Assembly: GCA_003165615.1 (NCBI GenBank)
Contig: PLWR01000352.1
Coordinates: 9,079 to 16,063, forward strand
Length of the DNA stretch: 6,985 nucleotides
Direction of reading: 5' to 3'
Source: Acidobacteriota bacterium
GTDB lineage: Bacteria; Acidobacteriota; Terriglobia; UBA7540
In this document: positions 1 through 6,505 of the stretch, one piece after another
How the letters are laid out: every line of letters starts with the position of its first letter
How positions within the stretch are numbered: position 1 is the stretch's first letter
Notes under the pieces: generated by a model
Databases searched by the model: none
What the model was told of the DNA's origin: nothing
The model's input: the letters and a program-made list of their open reading frames with translations, nothing else
Translations under genes and position numbers: made by a program

Positions 1-413
1 CCCGCGCCCGTTTCCGTGGTCAAGCGTTTAACGCCGGCGGCCTTGTTGTAATACGCCTGCGCGATCGCCGTGTTGGGCTTGTGGCTGCCGGCAGGTGAGA
101 CTCCTTCGTTCTTGAAAAAGATCTTGGCGGGTGTCCCCAGCGCCTTCTCCAGCCGTATTGCGCGGTGCAACGGCGTGGGCCGCCACATGCGCAGAACGTC
201 GAGAACCGGTTCGGGGATAGGAATGTTCTGCGCCGCCGTAACCTCCTGCTCAATCAGCGCGTGGGGGAAGATGGCTTCCAGATCCTGCGGCCCGGCCGGC
301 TGCATCGTGCCCGGATGCAAGGGCGGCGACATGGGCGCAGGCAGGTCAGGGATCACGTTGTACCAGAATTTGGGAATCTCTCGTTCGGAAAGAAGGTAGC
401 GATAATCAGGCAT
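1..413 (-). CDS. trpB2: TrpB2-type tryptophan synthase beta chain, 5' part (runs off left edge)
   Basis: This is a PLP-dependent enzyme that joins indole (or indole made from indole-3-glycerol phosphate by the alpha chain) to serine to give tryptophan in the cytoplasm. The window holds the first 137 codons, about a third of the family's usual length of roughly 450 residues; the frame is open to the left edge. Visible landmarks are the N-terminal extension typical of the TrpB2 branch, [16 protein letters not shown] near residues 78-93, [18 protein letters not shown] near 99-116 with the expected Schiff-base lysine K112 (after H111), and [10 protein letters not shown] at the edge. SHKPNTA and the extension favour TrpB2 over the classical TrpB1, which has HKLN at this site. 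The ATG at 411-413 is preceded by GGAG with a 7-base spacer, which supports this start. It lies 44 bases downstream of the proline-rich protein gene on the same strand, so co-transcription is likely. Other trp genes are not visible, so its partner alpha chain is unknown. Confidence 0.93.
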   Translation of the reverse strand, partial: MPDYRYLLSEREIPKFWYNVIPDLPAPMSPPLHPGTMQPAGPQDLEAIFPHALIEQEVTAAQNIPIPEPVLDVLRMWRPTPLHRAIRLEKALGTPAKIFFKNEGVSPAGSHKPNTAIAQAYYNKAAGVKRLTTETGA

Positions 414-457
414 AATGGGTCTCCAGGTGAACCGCAAAAGGATCAAGGCGATTCAGT

Positions 458-1276
458 TTAGAATGGAATTTCGTGTTCGTCCAAGAGTTGAATTCCTGCG
501 GCAGTAAGCTGGTAAGTAGCCATGTGGCGCGGAGGATGGCGCTTTCGCAACACCGCTTCAACGTACTCATCCTCTTTAAGGTACTTGATGGTGACTTTAT
601 CCTTCACGACGTCCATCTCTCCGTCATAGATGTCCTGGCTTTCCCAAAGCGACTTCAGGTTCTGCCCATCAAAGGAATAGAGAACTGCGGAGAGGCGCTC
701 CTGGCTCTTCCCCAGGCGGTTACCGTAAATGAAGAAACGGAGGTCGTCCCAGGCGAGTTGGGGCAGAAACTCATAGTGCAGGTCGGTGCGAGGGATGAAA
801 TTGGTAATGGTCACAAGCTGGCTCTTGCCCGCGCTGCTGGTGAAAATCGCCACCACATTCTGACGGTCAAAGTCCGTCCAGCCCAAGGTGTATCCCGCGC
901 CAATCACCATTTGGCCTTTCCAGGACTGCACGAAAGCCGCTGGCTGAGCCACCTCAGGATAGTGCAGGAGGGAGAAAACAATTTCCAGTTCGCGGCGCAC
1001 TTCCACGTCCGTCGGCGTGCGGTTGGCTGTCCACTCTGCCATGTGGTCCACCACCAACTTTTGAATCTGGCCGGTGATGGGTCCGGCATCTACCAGCATC
1101 ACCCCGGGAAGTTGCTTCGCCAGGGCATTGATGCGTTCGGGCAGAGTGGTGGGCGGTGGCGGTGGCGGAGTTTTCCTTTTCCCTTCTGCTATGCCCACGC
1201 CGAGTACCAGGATTATGAGTGACGCCATCTTAATGCGGAAAAGGACGGACTTGCAACCTGATGAAACAAGCATCAT
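458..1276 (-). CDS. Exported proline-rich hypothetical protein
   Basis: I do not recognise a family for this protein of 272 residues. The N-terminus has basic residues (K9, R14, K16) followed by a hydrophobic stretch at about 17-30 (MASLIILVLGVGIA), which looks like a Sec signal peptide with a plausible cut after GIA or AEG near 30-32. A basic KRK and a run of six prolines (37-42) follow, then a soluble mixed alpha/beta-looking region with many aromatic residues (FVQSWKGQ, GYTLGWTDFD, FFIYGNRLG, LYSFDGQNLKSLWES). The last third is rich in charged residues. No transmembrane segment appears after the signal, so it is probably periplasmic or secreted. There are two adjacent ATGs (1274-1276 and 1271-1273); the GAGG just upstream is about 4 bases from the first and 7 from the second, so translation may start at the second. 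The stop is TAA at 458-460. It sits between a dehydrogenase gene and trpB2 on the same strand, and neither suggests a role. Confidence 0.8.
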   Translation of the reverse strand: MMLVSSGCKSVLFRIKMASLIILVLGVGIAEGKRKTPPPPPPTTLPERINALAKQLPGVMLVDAGPITGQIQKLVVDHMAEWTANRTPTDVEVRRELEIVFSLLHYPEVAQPAAFVQSWKGQMVIGAGYTLGWTDFDRQNVVAIFTSSAGKSQLVTITNFIPRTDLHYEFLPQLAWDDLRFFIYGNRLGKSQERLSAVLYSFDGQNLKSLWESQDIYDGEMDVVKDKVTIKYLKEDEYVEAVLRKRHPPRHMATYQLTAAGIQLLDEHEIPF

Positions 1277-1371
1277 TTACCCTCGCGCGAGCGGAAGTTT
1301 CACGTGCCAGGTGTTACAGTCGAAACTCGAAAATCGATGTTTAGCTCGCGAATTTCGGGTTTCGTTCTTTC

Positions 1372-2328
1372 CTAGCGCATCTCCAGCAGGATCTTCAATG
1401 CCGAAGTCTGGTCCAAATATTCAAAGGCTTCACGCCCTTGTTCCAACGGAAAGGTTTTGGTAATCAGATGGCGAACCGTCACCTCTTCCCTTTGGAGCAA
1501 CTTGAGGGCTGGCGCAAAGACCCCACAACGGGAACCCAGCAGTGTGATTTCATCCACCACCAGTTTGGTTGCATCAAAATTCGCCGCGCCGTGAAATGTT
1601 GACTTCATCACCAAAGTGCCGCGCGGTTCCACCAGGCGCAGCGCCTCGCCGAGGCCATGCGGTGAACCGGTCGCATCCACGGTCACGGGAAAGCTGCTGG
1701 GAGCATGCTCCTCATCGCCTTCACTCAAAACCTTGATGCCCCAGGCGCGCGCCAGATCCAATTTCCATCCATGCCGGCCGATCAGCGTCACCTGCGCTCC
1801 GGCACGCTTCAACACCTGGGCCACAAGCAACCCCAGGCGGCCGTCGCCGATAATGGCCACGCGCGTCCCCGGCGCAAGGGTCATCTGCTCCAGGATTTCA
1901 CACGCTGCCGCCACGGGCTCGGTGAAGGTCGCAGCCTGATCAGAAATCTCGTCGGGAACCTTGTGCAGATTCTCGACCGGCAATGTTAGATACTCCGCAA
2001 ATGCTCCCGGGCGATTCACAATCCCCAGAACCGTTCGATGGGGGCAAAGCCGGCCCAGGCCCTTCGCGCACCATGGGCAGTGGCCACAGGCAAGATTGAT
2101 CTCTCCCACCACGCGCCGGCCCAGCCACTGCGAGTCGTCACACTCCACCACGCGCCCGACGAACTCATGCCCGGGAATACCGCAGAAACCCGAATAGCCT
2201 TTCAAGATTTCGCGGTCGGTGCCGCAGATGCCCGCCAGCAGGACCTTTATCAATGCCTCGCCTGGCGCGCGTTGCGGCTTGGGCACTTCGCGCAGGGTGA
2301 GCTTGCCATCGAAATAGAGTGCTTTCAT
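1372..2328 (-). CDS. Zinc-dependent MDR-family alcohol dehydrogenase-like protein
   Basis: A medium-chain dehydrogenase/reductase of 318 residues, in the zinc-dependent alcohol, threonine or polyol dehydrogenase group; the substrate cannot be named. The GroES-like N-terminal domain has the catalytic zinc residues C35 (GICGTD) and H54-E55 (GHEFVG), with E137 (TEPVA) as a probable further ligand. The structural zinc loop keeps all four cysteines: C81, C84, C87 and C95. The Rossmann fold begins near 156 with GDGRLG at 161-166. After the second strand the sequence is IGRH (about 183-186) instead of an acidic residue, which suggests NADP(H) preference (inference). At 318 residues it is somewhat shorter than the usual 340-360. 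The ATG at 2326-2328 was chosen because MKAL(Y/V)FDGKL is a standard MDR beginning; the frame stays open upstream, but that part overlaps selA. There is no clear Shine-Dalgarno sequence before it; instead an inverted-repeat arm (2336-2352) lies just upstream. The stop is TAG at 1372-1374. Confidence 0.9.
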   Translation of the reverse strand: MKALYFDGKLTLREVPKPQRAPGEALIKVLLAGICGTDREILKGYSGFCGIPGHEFVGRVVECDDSQWLGRRVVGEINLACGHCPWCAKGLGRLCPHRTVLGIVNRPGAFAEYLTLPVENLHKVPDEISDQAATFTEPVAAACEILEQMTLAPGTRVAIIGDGRLGLLVAQVLKRAGAQVTLIGRHGWKLDLARAWGIKVLSEGDEEHAPSSFPVTVDATGSPHGLGEALRLVEPRGTLVMKSTFHGAANFDATKLVVDEITLLGSRCGVFAPALKLLQREEVTVRHLITKTFPLEQGREAFEYLDQTSALKILLEMR

Positions 2329-2335
2329 AGGGGAG

Positions 2336-2463
2336 CTGTCAGTTGTCAGTAAAGGATGCATTCCTACGCTTTGCACCACGCGATTGCTTAGTATAACAAT
2401 TTCGCCGTTGCCATTGACGTTCACGGGGACTTCTATTGACCACTGATTACTGACCACTGACGA
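2336..2463. repeat. Intergenic region bracketed by imperfect inverted GTCAGT repeats
   Basis: The left arm at 2338-2352 reads GTCAGTTGTCAGTAA; the reverse complement of 2447-2461 reads GTCAGTGGTCAGTAA, a 14 of 15 match. The right side also has a direct repeat, TGACCACTGA at 2437-2446 and again at 2451-2460. The right arm supplies the last residues (VSGQ) and the TAA stop of selA, while the left arm lies 8-10 bases before the start of the dehydrogenase gene. About 94 bases of unrelated sequence lie between the arms. It could be a small dispersed element, or a paired structure between two co-directional genes. Whether it recurs in the genome cannot be seen here. Confidence 0.6.
2390..2395 (-). 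promoter_or_regulatory. Possible -10 box for the dehydrogenase gene
   Basis: On the minus strand the hexamer is TATACT (5 of 6 to the sigma70 consensus), which would start transcription about 54 bases before the ATG at 2328. No convincing -35 box lies 16-18 bases upstream, so this is only a weak suggestion that the dehydrogenase can be transcribed independently of selA. Confidence 0.25.
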
Positions 2464-3859
2464 CTTGTTCAAAGGCTTGGGCGATTTTGTCTTCTTCGCC
2501 TTCCCCAACCGTTCGCAGGTCAACAATGAACTCGTCCTGCTCGACGCGGCCCACGATGGCGGGCTTCTGGCGACGGAGCGTTTCCTCCAGCTTCGCCGCG
2601 CTAAGGCTGCTATGCCGCACCGCCACAAGAGCAGTGGCGAGCGACTGCCCGGGAGTGGAGCCGCCGCCGATGACGGATTCACCATCCCGGAGGACAGCGG
2701 TGAATCCCGGGTGGGCAGAAACTCTCGCGGCCAGTCGCTCCGCCCGCACAGCAATTTCCTCTTTGGAAAGGCGCATCATTCGCAATGCCGGAATCGAATC
2801 CAGCTTGCCCTGCAAATAAAGAGAGACCGTCGATTCCAGCGCGGCAATCGTCAGTTTATCCACACGCAGCGCGCGAAACAGCGGATTCTTCCGGATGCGC
2901 TCGAGGGGTTCGCGTTTCCCCACCAGGATTCCCGCCTGCGGGCCCCCCAGCAGTTTGTCGCCGCTAAAGGTCACGACGTCGGCGCCGGCCTGCAAACTCA
3001 AACTGGCGGGCAGTTCATCGCGGACGCCGCAGGAAGTGAGATCCACCAGGCAGCCGCTGCCCAAATCCTCCATCAGAATCAGTTTGTGCTTGCGGGCCAA
3101 TTCCGCCAGATCATCCAGACTCGGCCGTTCGGTAAAGCCCACCACGCGGAAATTACTGGGATGCACGCGGAGCAGGACGCGGGTGTGCTCGTTGATTGCG
3201 GCGGCGTAATCGGCGGCGCGGGTGCGATTGGTGGTGCCGACTTCGCGCAAGATGGCCCCGCTTTTCACGCAGACCTCGGGAATGCGGAAGGAACCGCCAA
3301 TTTCGATCAGCTCACCGCGCGAGACGATAACTTCTGCGCCCTCGGCCAGCGTGTTCAGAGCCAGAAATATGGCGGCGGCATTGTTATTGACCACCAGCGC
3401 CCGCTCCGCGCCGAGCAGGCGGCCAAAGAGCCGGTCCGTGTGGACGTCGCGTTGGCCGCGCTCGCCGCGTTCCAAATCATATTCCAGATTGGAATACCCC
3501 GCGGCGGCCTGGACCAGGTGAGCCAGCGCCTCCGGGGCCAACGGCGCGCGTCCCAGGTTGGTGTGGAGGATGACCCCGGTGGCGTTGATCACGGACTGGA
3601 GCGATAACTCCGTTGTGGCTTCGGCTTCCCTGAGGATTTCTCCTTCCAGCCATTCCATGGAAACGCTGGCGAGACTGCCGCGGGAGATTCTTTCGCGCAG
3701 GCTTTGAAGAACCTTCCGCGTCACCTCCACCACCAGCCGATGCCCCACCCGCCCTTCGAGCTCGCGCAAGCTCTGGAGATTCAATAACTCATCCACCGCG
3801 GGAATTTGGCGGAGCAAGCTGCCGGCTGCGGATTCGAGACCCCTATCAGGCAAGTTCAT
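2447..3859 (-). CDS. selA: L-seryl-tRNA(Sec) selenium transferase (selenocysteine synthase)
   Basis: A PLP enzyme that converts Ser-tRNA(Sec) to Sec-tRNA(Sec) using selenophosphate, the step that makes selenocysteine for UGA decoding; bacterial SelA works as a large ring-shaped oligomer in the cytoplasm. The 470-residue length is normal for the family. The N-terminal tRNA-binding segment contains LLRQIPAVDELL (15-26). The family signature NATGVILHTNLGRAPL is at 92-107, EYDLERGERGQR at 127-138, EVGTTNRT at 206-213, and FSGDKLLGGPQAG at 298-310 with the Schiff-base lysine K302. LFRALRVDKLT (327-337) and the C-terminal GGGSTPGQSL (398-407) are also as expected. The ATG at 3857-3859 matches the usual SelA beginning; the open frame continues upstream to 4075 but would cross a hairpin and the divergent gene. 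No convincing Shine-Dalgarno sequence precedes this ATG. The final codons and TAA stop are formed by an arm of an intergenic inverted repeat. selB is not adjacent: the next gene downstream is a dehydrogenase. Confidence 0.96.
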   Translation of the reverse strand: MNLPDRGLESAAGSLLRQIPAVDELLNLQSLRELEGRVGHRLVVEVTRKVLQSLRERISRGSLASVSMEWLEGEILREAEATTELSLQSVINATGVILHTNLGRAPLAPEALAHLVQAAAGYSNLEYDLERGERGQRDVHTDRLFGRLLGAERALVVNNNAAAIFLALNTLAEGAEVIVSRGELIEIGGSFRIPEVCVKSGAILREVGTTNRTRAADYAAAINEHTRVLLRVHPSNFRVVGFTERPSLDDLAELARKHKLILMEDLGSGCLVDLTSCGVRDELPASLSLQAGADVVTFSGDKLLGGPQAGILVGKREPLERIRKNPLFRALRVDKLTIAALESTVSLYLQGKLDSIPALRMMRLSKEEIAVRAERLAARVSAHPGFTAVLRDGESVIGGGSTPGQSLATALVAVRHSSLSAAKLEETLRRQKPAIVGRVEQDEFIVDLRTVGEGEEDKIAQAFEQVVSGQ

Positions 3860-3890
3860 TGGTACGTTAGTTAATATATCAAGATGCAAC

Positions 3891-3917
3891 AAGAGTGGGG
3901 ACAGCCCCCATCCTCTT
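3891..3917. repeat. GC-rich hairpin TGGGG-ACAGC-CCCCA upstream of selA
   Basis: TGGGG at 3896-3900 pairs perfectly with CCCCA at 3906-3910 around a five-base loop, and outer arms AAGAG (3891-3895) and CTCTT (3913-3917) extend the stem past a two-base bulge. It lies 32 bases before the selA ATG, so it would be in the selA 5' leader if transcription begins near the palindrome at 3947-3965. There is no T-tract on the selA side, so it is not a classic terminator. It may be a leader structure or a REP-like dispersed hairpin. Confidence 0.5.
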
Positions 3918-3923
3918 CGCGCC

Positions 3924-3952
3924 ATTTCAACACAGTCGGCTATGCCCGTCAA
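3924..3952 (-). promoter_or_regulatory. Possible selA promoter
   Basis: On the minus strand TTGACG (3952-3947) is followed after 17 bases by TGAAAT (3929-3924), a 4 of 6 match to the -10 consensus. It is weak but well spaced, faces selA and would place the 3891-3917 hairpin at the 5' end of the message. Confidence 0.3.
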
Positions 3953-3965
3953 CTTTCCGTTGACG
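3947..3965. promoter_or_regulatory. Operator-like palindrome in the divergent promoter region
   Basis: CGTCAAC (3947-3953) and GTTGACG (3959-3965) are perfect 7-base inverted arms around TTTCC. Each arm contains TTGACG read outward: the right arm on the plus strand is the candidate -35 of the gene at 4023, and the left arm on the minus strand could be the -35 of selA. A dimeric regulator binding here could control both genes, or the symmetry may simply reflect two back-to-back -35 boxes. No regulator is encoded in the window. Confidence 0.4.
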
Positions 3966-3990
3966 TACCTCGTTTCATACAGAGTATAAT
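3960..3990 (+). promoter_or_regulatory. Sigma70-like promoter for the gene at 4023
   Basis: TTGACG (3960-3965) matches 5 of 6 of the -35 consensus and TATAAT (3985-3990) is a perfect -10. The 19-base spacer is longer than the ideal 17. Transcription would start near 3997, giving a leader of about 26 bases that contains the GAGG ribosome site at 4012-4015. Confidence 0.5.
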
Positions 3991-4022
3991 TCCGACTCCT
4001 GAATTGGACTTGAGGCGCTCCC

Positions 4023-4580
4023 GTGACAGTTGACGAAGAGTTCAACAAGCTAGACGACGACCTCCGCCGTCTCAAGATTGAATACGAAATCTACTTTAAC
4101 GGTGCGTCCCCCCGCCCTCCGCACGATACCCTGTATCGCGTGGAAAACATGATTAAACGTTACTCCAGCGAGCAGTCCAAGTTAAACTTCAGCCAGCGCT
4201 TCCGCTTCACCAGTCTGGCGCAGAAGTATGCCGTGAACTCAAACCTTTGGCGGCGCAAGCTTCAGGAAAAGGAAGAAGGTCGCAGCCTGACCGGGCCCCC
4301 GAAACACGCGGTAGAAACTCCGGCGGGGGATAACACCGTGCGCGTGATCTGTTCGGATCCGGACGTCGAAACGGAAAAAGTCAGCCAACTTCTGCAAGCG
4401 ATGAAGCAGGCCAGGATGCAGGCTGGGGAGACCGTCAGCAATCTTGACCCCGTCGCCTTTCATCGGTTCATCAAAGAAAAGACCCGGCAAGTAAAGGCGA
4501 CGCTGGGCTGCGATAAGGTGCAGTTTTCCGTCTCGATTGAGGAAGGCAAAGTTAAGTTTAAGGCCGCGAAAGCGGAATAA
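4023..4580 (+). CDS. Small cytoplasmic protein, resembles the MXAN_5187 C-terminal domain
   Basis: A 185-residue soluble protein with no signal peptide or membrane segment. The first part (about 1-85) is highly charged and predicted helical: DDDLRRLKIEYEIYFNG, then RPP and TLYRVENMIKRYSSEQSKLNFSQR, then RFTSLAQKYAVNSNLWRRKL. A linker rich in G, P and T (about 86-105) joins it to a C-terminal region (about 107-185) with VRVICSDPDVETEKVSQLL, FHRFIKEKTRQVKA and an amphipathic strand pair (VQFSVSIEEGKVKFKAA). I recognise the N-terminal pattern as that of proteins annotated 'MXAN_5187 C-terminal domain-containing' in Acidobacteriota and Myxococcota; its function is unknown to me and the match is from memory. 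The start is a GTG at 4023, supported by GAGG at 4012-4015 with a 7-base spacer and a promoter-like sequence just upstream. It is divergent from selA and 248 bases ahead of purH. Confidence 0.85.
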   Translation: MTVDEEFNKLDDDLRRLKIEYEIYFNGASPRPPHDTLYRVENMIKRYSSEQSKLNFSQRFRFTSLAQKYAVNSNLWRRKLQEKEEGRSLTGPPKHAVETPAGDNTVRVICSDPDVETEKVSQLLQAMKQARMQAGETVSNLDPVAFHRFIKEKTRQVKATLGCDKVQFSVSIEEGKVKFKAAKAE

Positions 4581-4584
4581 GAAA

Positions 4585-4811
4585 AGTCAGGGGCTGGGAA
4601 CTGGAAGCTAGGAGTCATTAGTCAGGAGTGTGGAAACCGGCGCCAGAAGTCAGGAGATAGGCGTTTTCATTCCATCTCTTTACTCTCAGAAATCATTGCG
4701 GCATCATTGGCATCGATTATTCATATTTCACCGTGCCCTCCACCCCTGTCTTTTGTTCGCGGCAGGGATTAGAGTTCTGGCTACTGTCTCCTAGCTTCTA
4801 ACTTCTAGTTC
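4585..4811. repeat. Intergenic region bracketed by imperfect inverted GAAGCTAGGAG repeats
   Basis: The left arm at 4604-4621 reads GAAGCTAGGAGTCATTAG, and the reverse complement of 4781-4798 reads GAAGCTAGGAGACAGTAG, a 16 of 18 match with the first 11 bases identical. Further degenerate copies surround the arms: AGTCAGGRG occurs at 4585-4593, 4620-4628 and 4648-4656, GGAACT occurs at 4597-4602, and its complement AGTTCC at 4807-4812. About 160 bases lie between the arms. The element fills nearly the whole gap between the 4023 gene and purH and ends just before the purH ribosome site. It may be a small dispersed element or a large paired RNA leader; no transposase is present. Confidence 0.6.
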
Positions 4812-4828
4812 CTCCGAAAGAGGTTTCC

Positions 4829-6382
4829 ATGCGCAAAATCTCCCGGGCGCTGATCAGCGTCAGCGATAAGACCGGTATCCTTGAACTGGCATCCGAACTT
4901 GTATCGCGGGAAGTCGAGTTGCTCTCCACGGGCGGCACCGCAAGACTCCTTCGTGAAAAGGGCCTGAAGGTGCGGGACGTCTCGGATTTGACGGGATTCC
5001 CCGAAATGCTGGACGGCCGGGTGAAAACGCTTCATCCCAAAGTTCACGGCGGCCTGCTGGCCATACGCTCGAATCCTCAGCACCAGGCGCAGGTGATGGA
5101 ACACGGCATCGAGTTCATCGACATGGTTATCGTGAATCTTTATCCCTTCGAAAAAACCGCGTTGAAGCCCGGCGTGACTTTGGAAGAGTTGATTGAGAAC
5201 ATCGACATAGGTGGTCCCTCGATGTTGCGCTCGGCGGCGAAAAATTTTGAGGATGTCACGGTGCTTGTGGACGCCGCCGATTATCCCGGAGTGCAGGAAG
5301 AACTCCAGAGAAACAACGGAAGCATTTCGCGGGAAACGCGGGCCCGGTTGGCGCGTAAAGTATTTGCGACAACCGCAGCGTATGACAGTGCCATTTCCAC
5401 CACTTTGCAGAAACTTGCCAATGCCGAGTTTCCCGAGTCGCTCCACCTGAATTACCGGAAAGTTATGGATTTGAGGTATGGTGAGAATCCCCATCAGAAA
5501 GCGGCTCTCTATCGCAGTCCCACTGCGGCCGGACGCGGGCTGGCAGCGGCTCCGCAACTTCAGGGGAAGGAACTTTCCTACAATAACCTGGTGGACTTGG
5601 AGGCTGCCTGGCGTCTGGTGCAGGAGTTTGAAGATCCGACTACGGTGATCATCAAACACACCAATCCCTGTGGAGTAGCCACGGGCGCGACGCTGGTGGA
5701 AAGTTATCAGCGCGCCCTGGACGTCGACCCGGTTTCGGCTTTCGGATCGGTGATCGCCTTCAACCGCGCGGTGGACGGACCCACGGCGGAAGAGTTGTCA
5801 AAGCTCTTTGTGGAAGCCGTCGTGTCACCCGGGTTTGAAGCGCCCGCGCTGGAGCGCTTGGCCGGCAAGAAAAACCTGCGTCTCCTCGACATGTCGGCGA
5901 CGGCCGGCGACGACTTCGGGCCGCAGTTGAAGGCCGTGGGGGGAGGGTTGCTCGTCCAAACGCCCGATGCTTTTCCGGCGCAACCCGATCAGTGGAAATG
6001 CGTCACGGAACGACAGCCTTCGGCAGAAGAGATGGAGGCACTGATTTTTGCTTGGCGAATCGTGAAGCATGTCAAATCGAACGCCATCGTTTATGCGCGG
6101 GGGGGAGTCCTGGTGGGCGTGGGGGCCGGCCAGATGAGCCGTGTGGATTCCGTCAAGCTGGGAGCCACCAAGGCGCGCGATTTGAAGCACGCCCTGGAAG
6201 GCACGGTGCTTGCTTCCGATGCCTTTTTTCCATTTCCCGATGGAGTGGAGGAAGCGGCGCGAGCAGGCGTCACGGCGATTGTGCAGCCCGGCGGGTCGGT
6301 TCGCGACAACGAAGTCATCGCCGCCGCCAATCAGCACCGCTTGGCGATGGTTTTAACCGGTGTGCGGCACTTCTCGCATTGA
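4829..6382 (+). CDS. purH: Bifunctional AICAR formyltransferase / IMP cyclohydrolase
   Basis: This enzyme carries out the last two steps of de novo purine synthesis in the cytoplasm: AICAR is formylated with 10-formyl-tetrahydrofolate to FAICAR, which is then closed to IMP. The 517-residue length is typical. The N-terminal MGS-like IMP cyclohydrolase domain (about 1-145) has SDKTG (12-16), STGGT (33-37), [10 protein letters not shown] (66-75) and [16 protein letters not shown] (124-139). The transformylase domain follows with RYGENPHQ (216-223), [12 protein letters not shown] (252-263), IIKHTNPCG (274-282) holding the catalytic pair K276-H277, [13 protein letters not shown] (300-312), [12 protein letters not shown] (412-423), [12 protein letters not shown] (430-441), and [16 protein letters not shown] (466-481). 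It ends GVRHFSH as usual. The ATG at 4829 has AAAGAGG at 4817-4823 with a 5-base spacer. No other pur gene is visible; it appears to be transcribed alone, and the next gene is convergent. Confidence 0.98.
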   Translation: MRKISRALISVSDKTGILELASELVSREVELLSTGGTARLLREKGLKVRDVSDLTGFPEMLDGRVKTLHPKVHGGLLAIRSNPQHQAQVMEHGIEFIDMVIVNLYPFEKTALKPGVTLEELIENIDIGGPSMLRSAAKNFEDVTVLVDAADYPGVQEELQRNNGSISRETRARLARKVFATTAAYDSAISTTLQKLANAEFPESLHLNYRKVMDLRYGENPHQKAALYRSPTAAGRGLAAAPQLQGKELSYNNLVDLEAAWRLVQEFEDPTTVIIKHTNPCGVATGATLVESYQRALDVDPVSAFGSVIAFNRAVDGPTAEELSKLFVEAVVSPGFEAPALERLAGKKNLRLLDMSATAGDDFGPQLKAVGGGLLVQTPDAFPAQPDQWKCVTERQPSAEEMEALIFAWRIVKHVKSNAIVYARGGVLVGVGAGQMSRVDSVKLGATKARDLKHALEGTVLASDAFFPFPDGVEEAARAGVTAIVQPGGSVRDNEVIAAANQHRLAMVLTGVRHFSH

Positions 6383-6505
6383 GACGCCAACCCAGCCTCT
6401 TGTACAAGTCAGCTTCGCGGTGAAAACAAGCCTCCGCTCTCGTCGGTCGGAGACATAGCGGAAATGGGCGCAATTTTGTGTTGAGGCGAGGACGCGCAAT
6501 TTCCT

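Noticed and set aside
473..1222. 249-residue plus-strand open frame opposite the exported hypothetical protein
   Set aside because: The minus-strand frame has a signal peptide, a ribosome site and sensible composition; the plus frame has none of these and is rich in histidine, as antisense shadows often are.
1277..1371. Promoter or operator before the exported protein gene (CTCGCGCGAG palindrome at 1282-1291)
   Set aside because: The palindrome overlaps the ribosome-site region and is short and GC-rich enough to arise by chance; no -10/-35 pair of reasonable quality was seen on the minus strand.
2329..2754. N-terminal extension of the dehydrogenase frame by about 142 residues
   Set aside because: It overlaps the 3' end of selA on the same strand in another frame, looks like low-quality translation of repeat sequence, and MKALYFDGKL at 2328 is a normal MDR beginning.
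2465..3607. 380-residue plus-strand open frame opposite selA
   Set aside because: It is a shadow of the high-GC selA coding sequence; the motifs and conserved residues are all in the SelA frame and it has no ribosome site or recognisable domain.
3860..4075. N-terminal extension of the selA frame by 72 residues
   Set aside because: It would read through the GC hairpin and the divergent promoter region into the 4023 gene. SelA of 470 residues from 3859 is already complete, and the extension shows no family motif.
4694..4725. Possible purH promoter (TTGCGG followed by TATTCA)
   Set aside because: The -10 match is poor and the spacing is ambiguous, so it was not called.
4805..5659. 284-residue minus-strand open frame opposite purH
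   Set aside because: Antisense shadow of a fully recognisable purH; no motif or start signal.
6432..6452. Possible purH terminator: CTCCG/CGGAG stem
   Set aside because: Only five pairs around an 11-base loop and no following T-tract; the 10-base palindrome CTTGTACAAG at 6399-6408 also lacks a T-tract. No intrinsic terminator could be supported.
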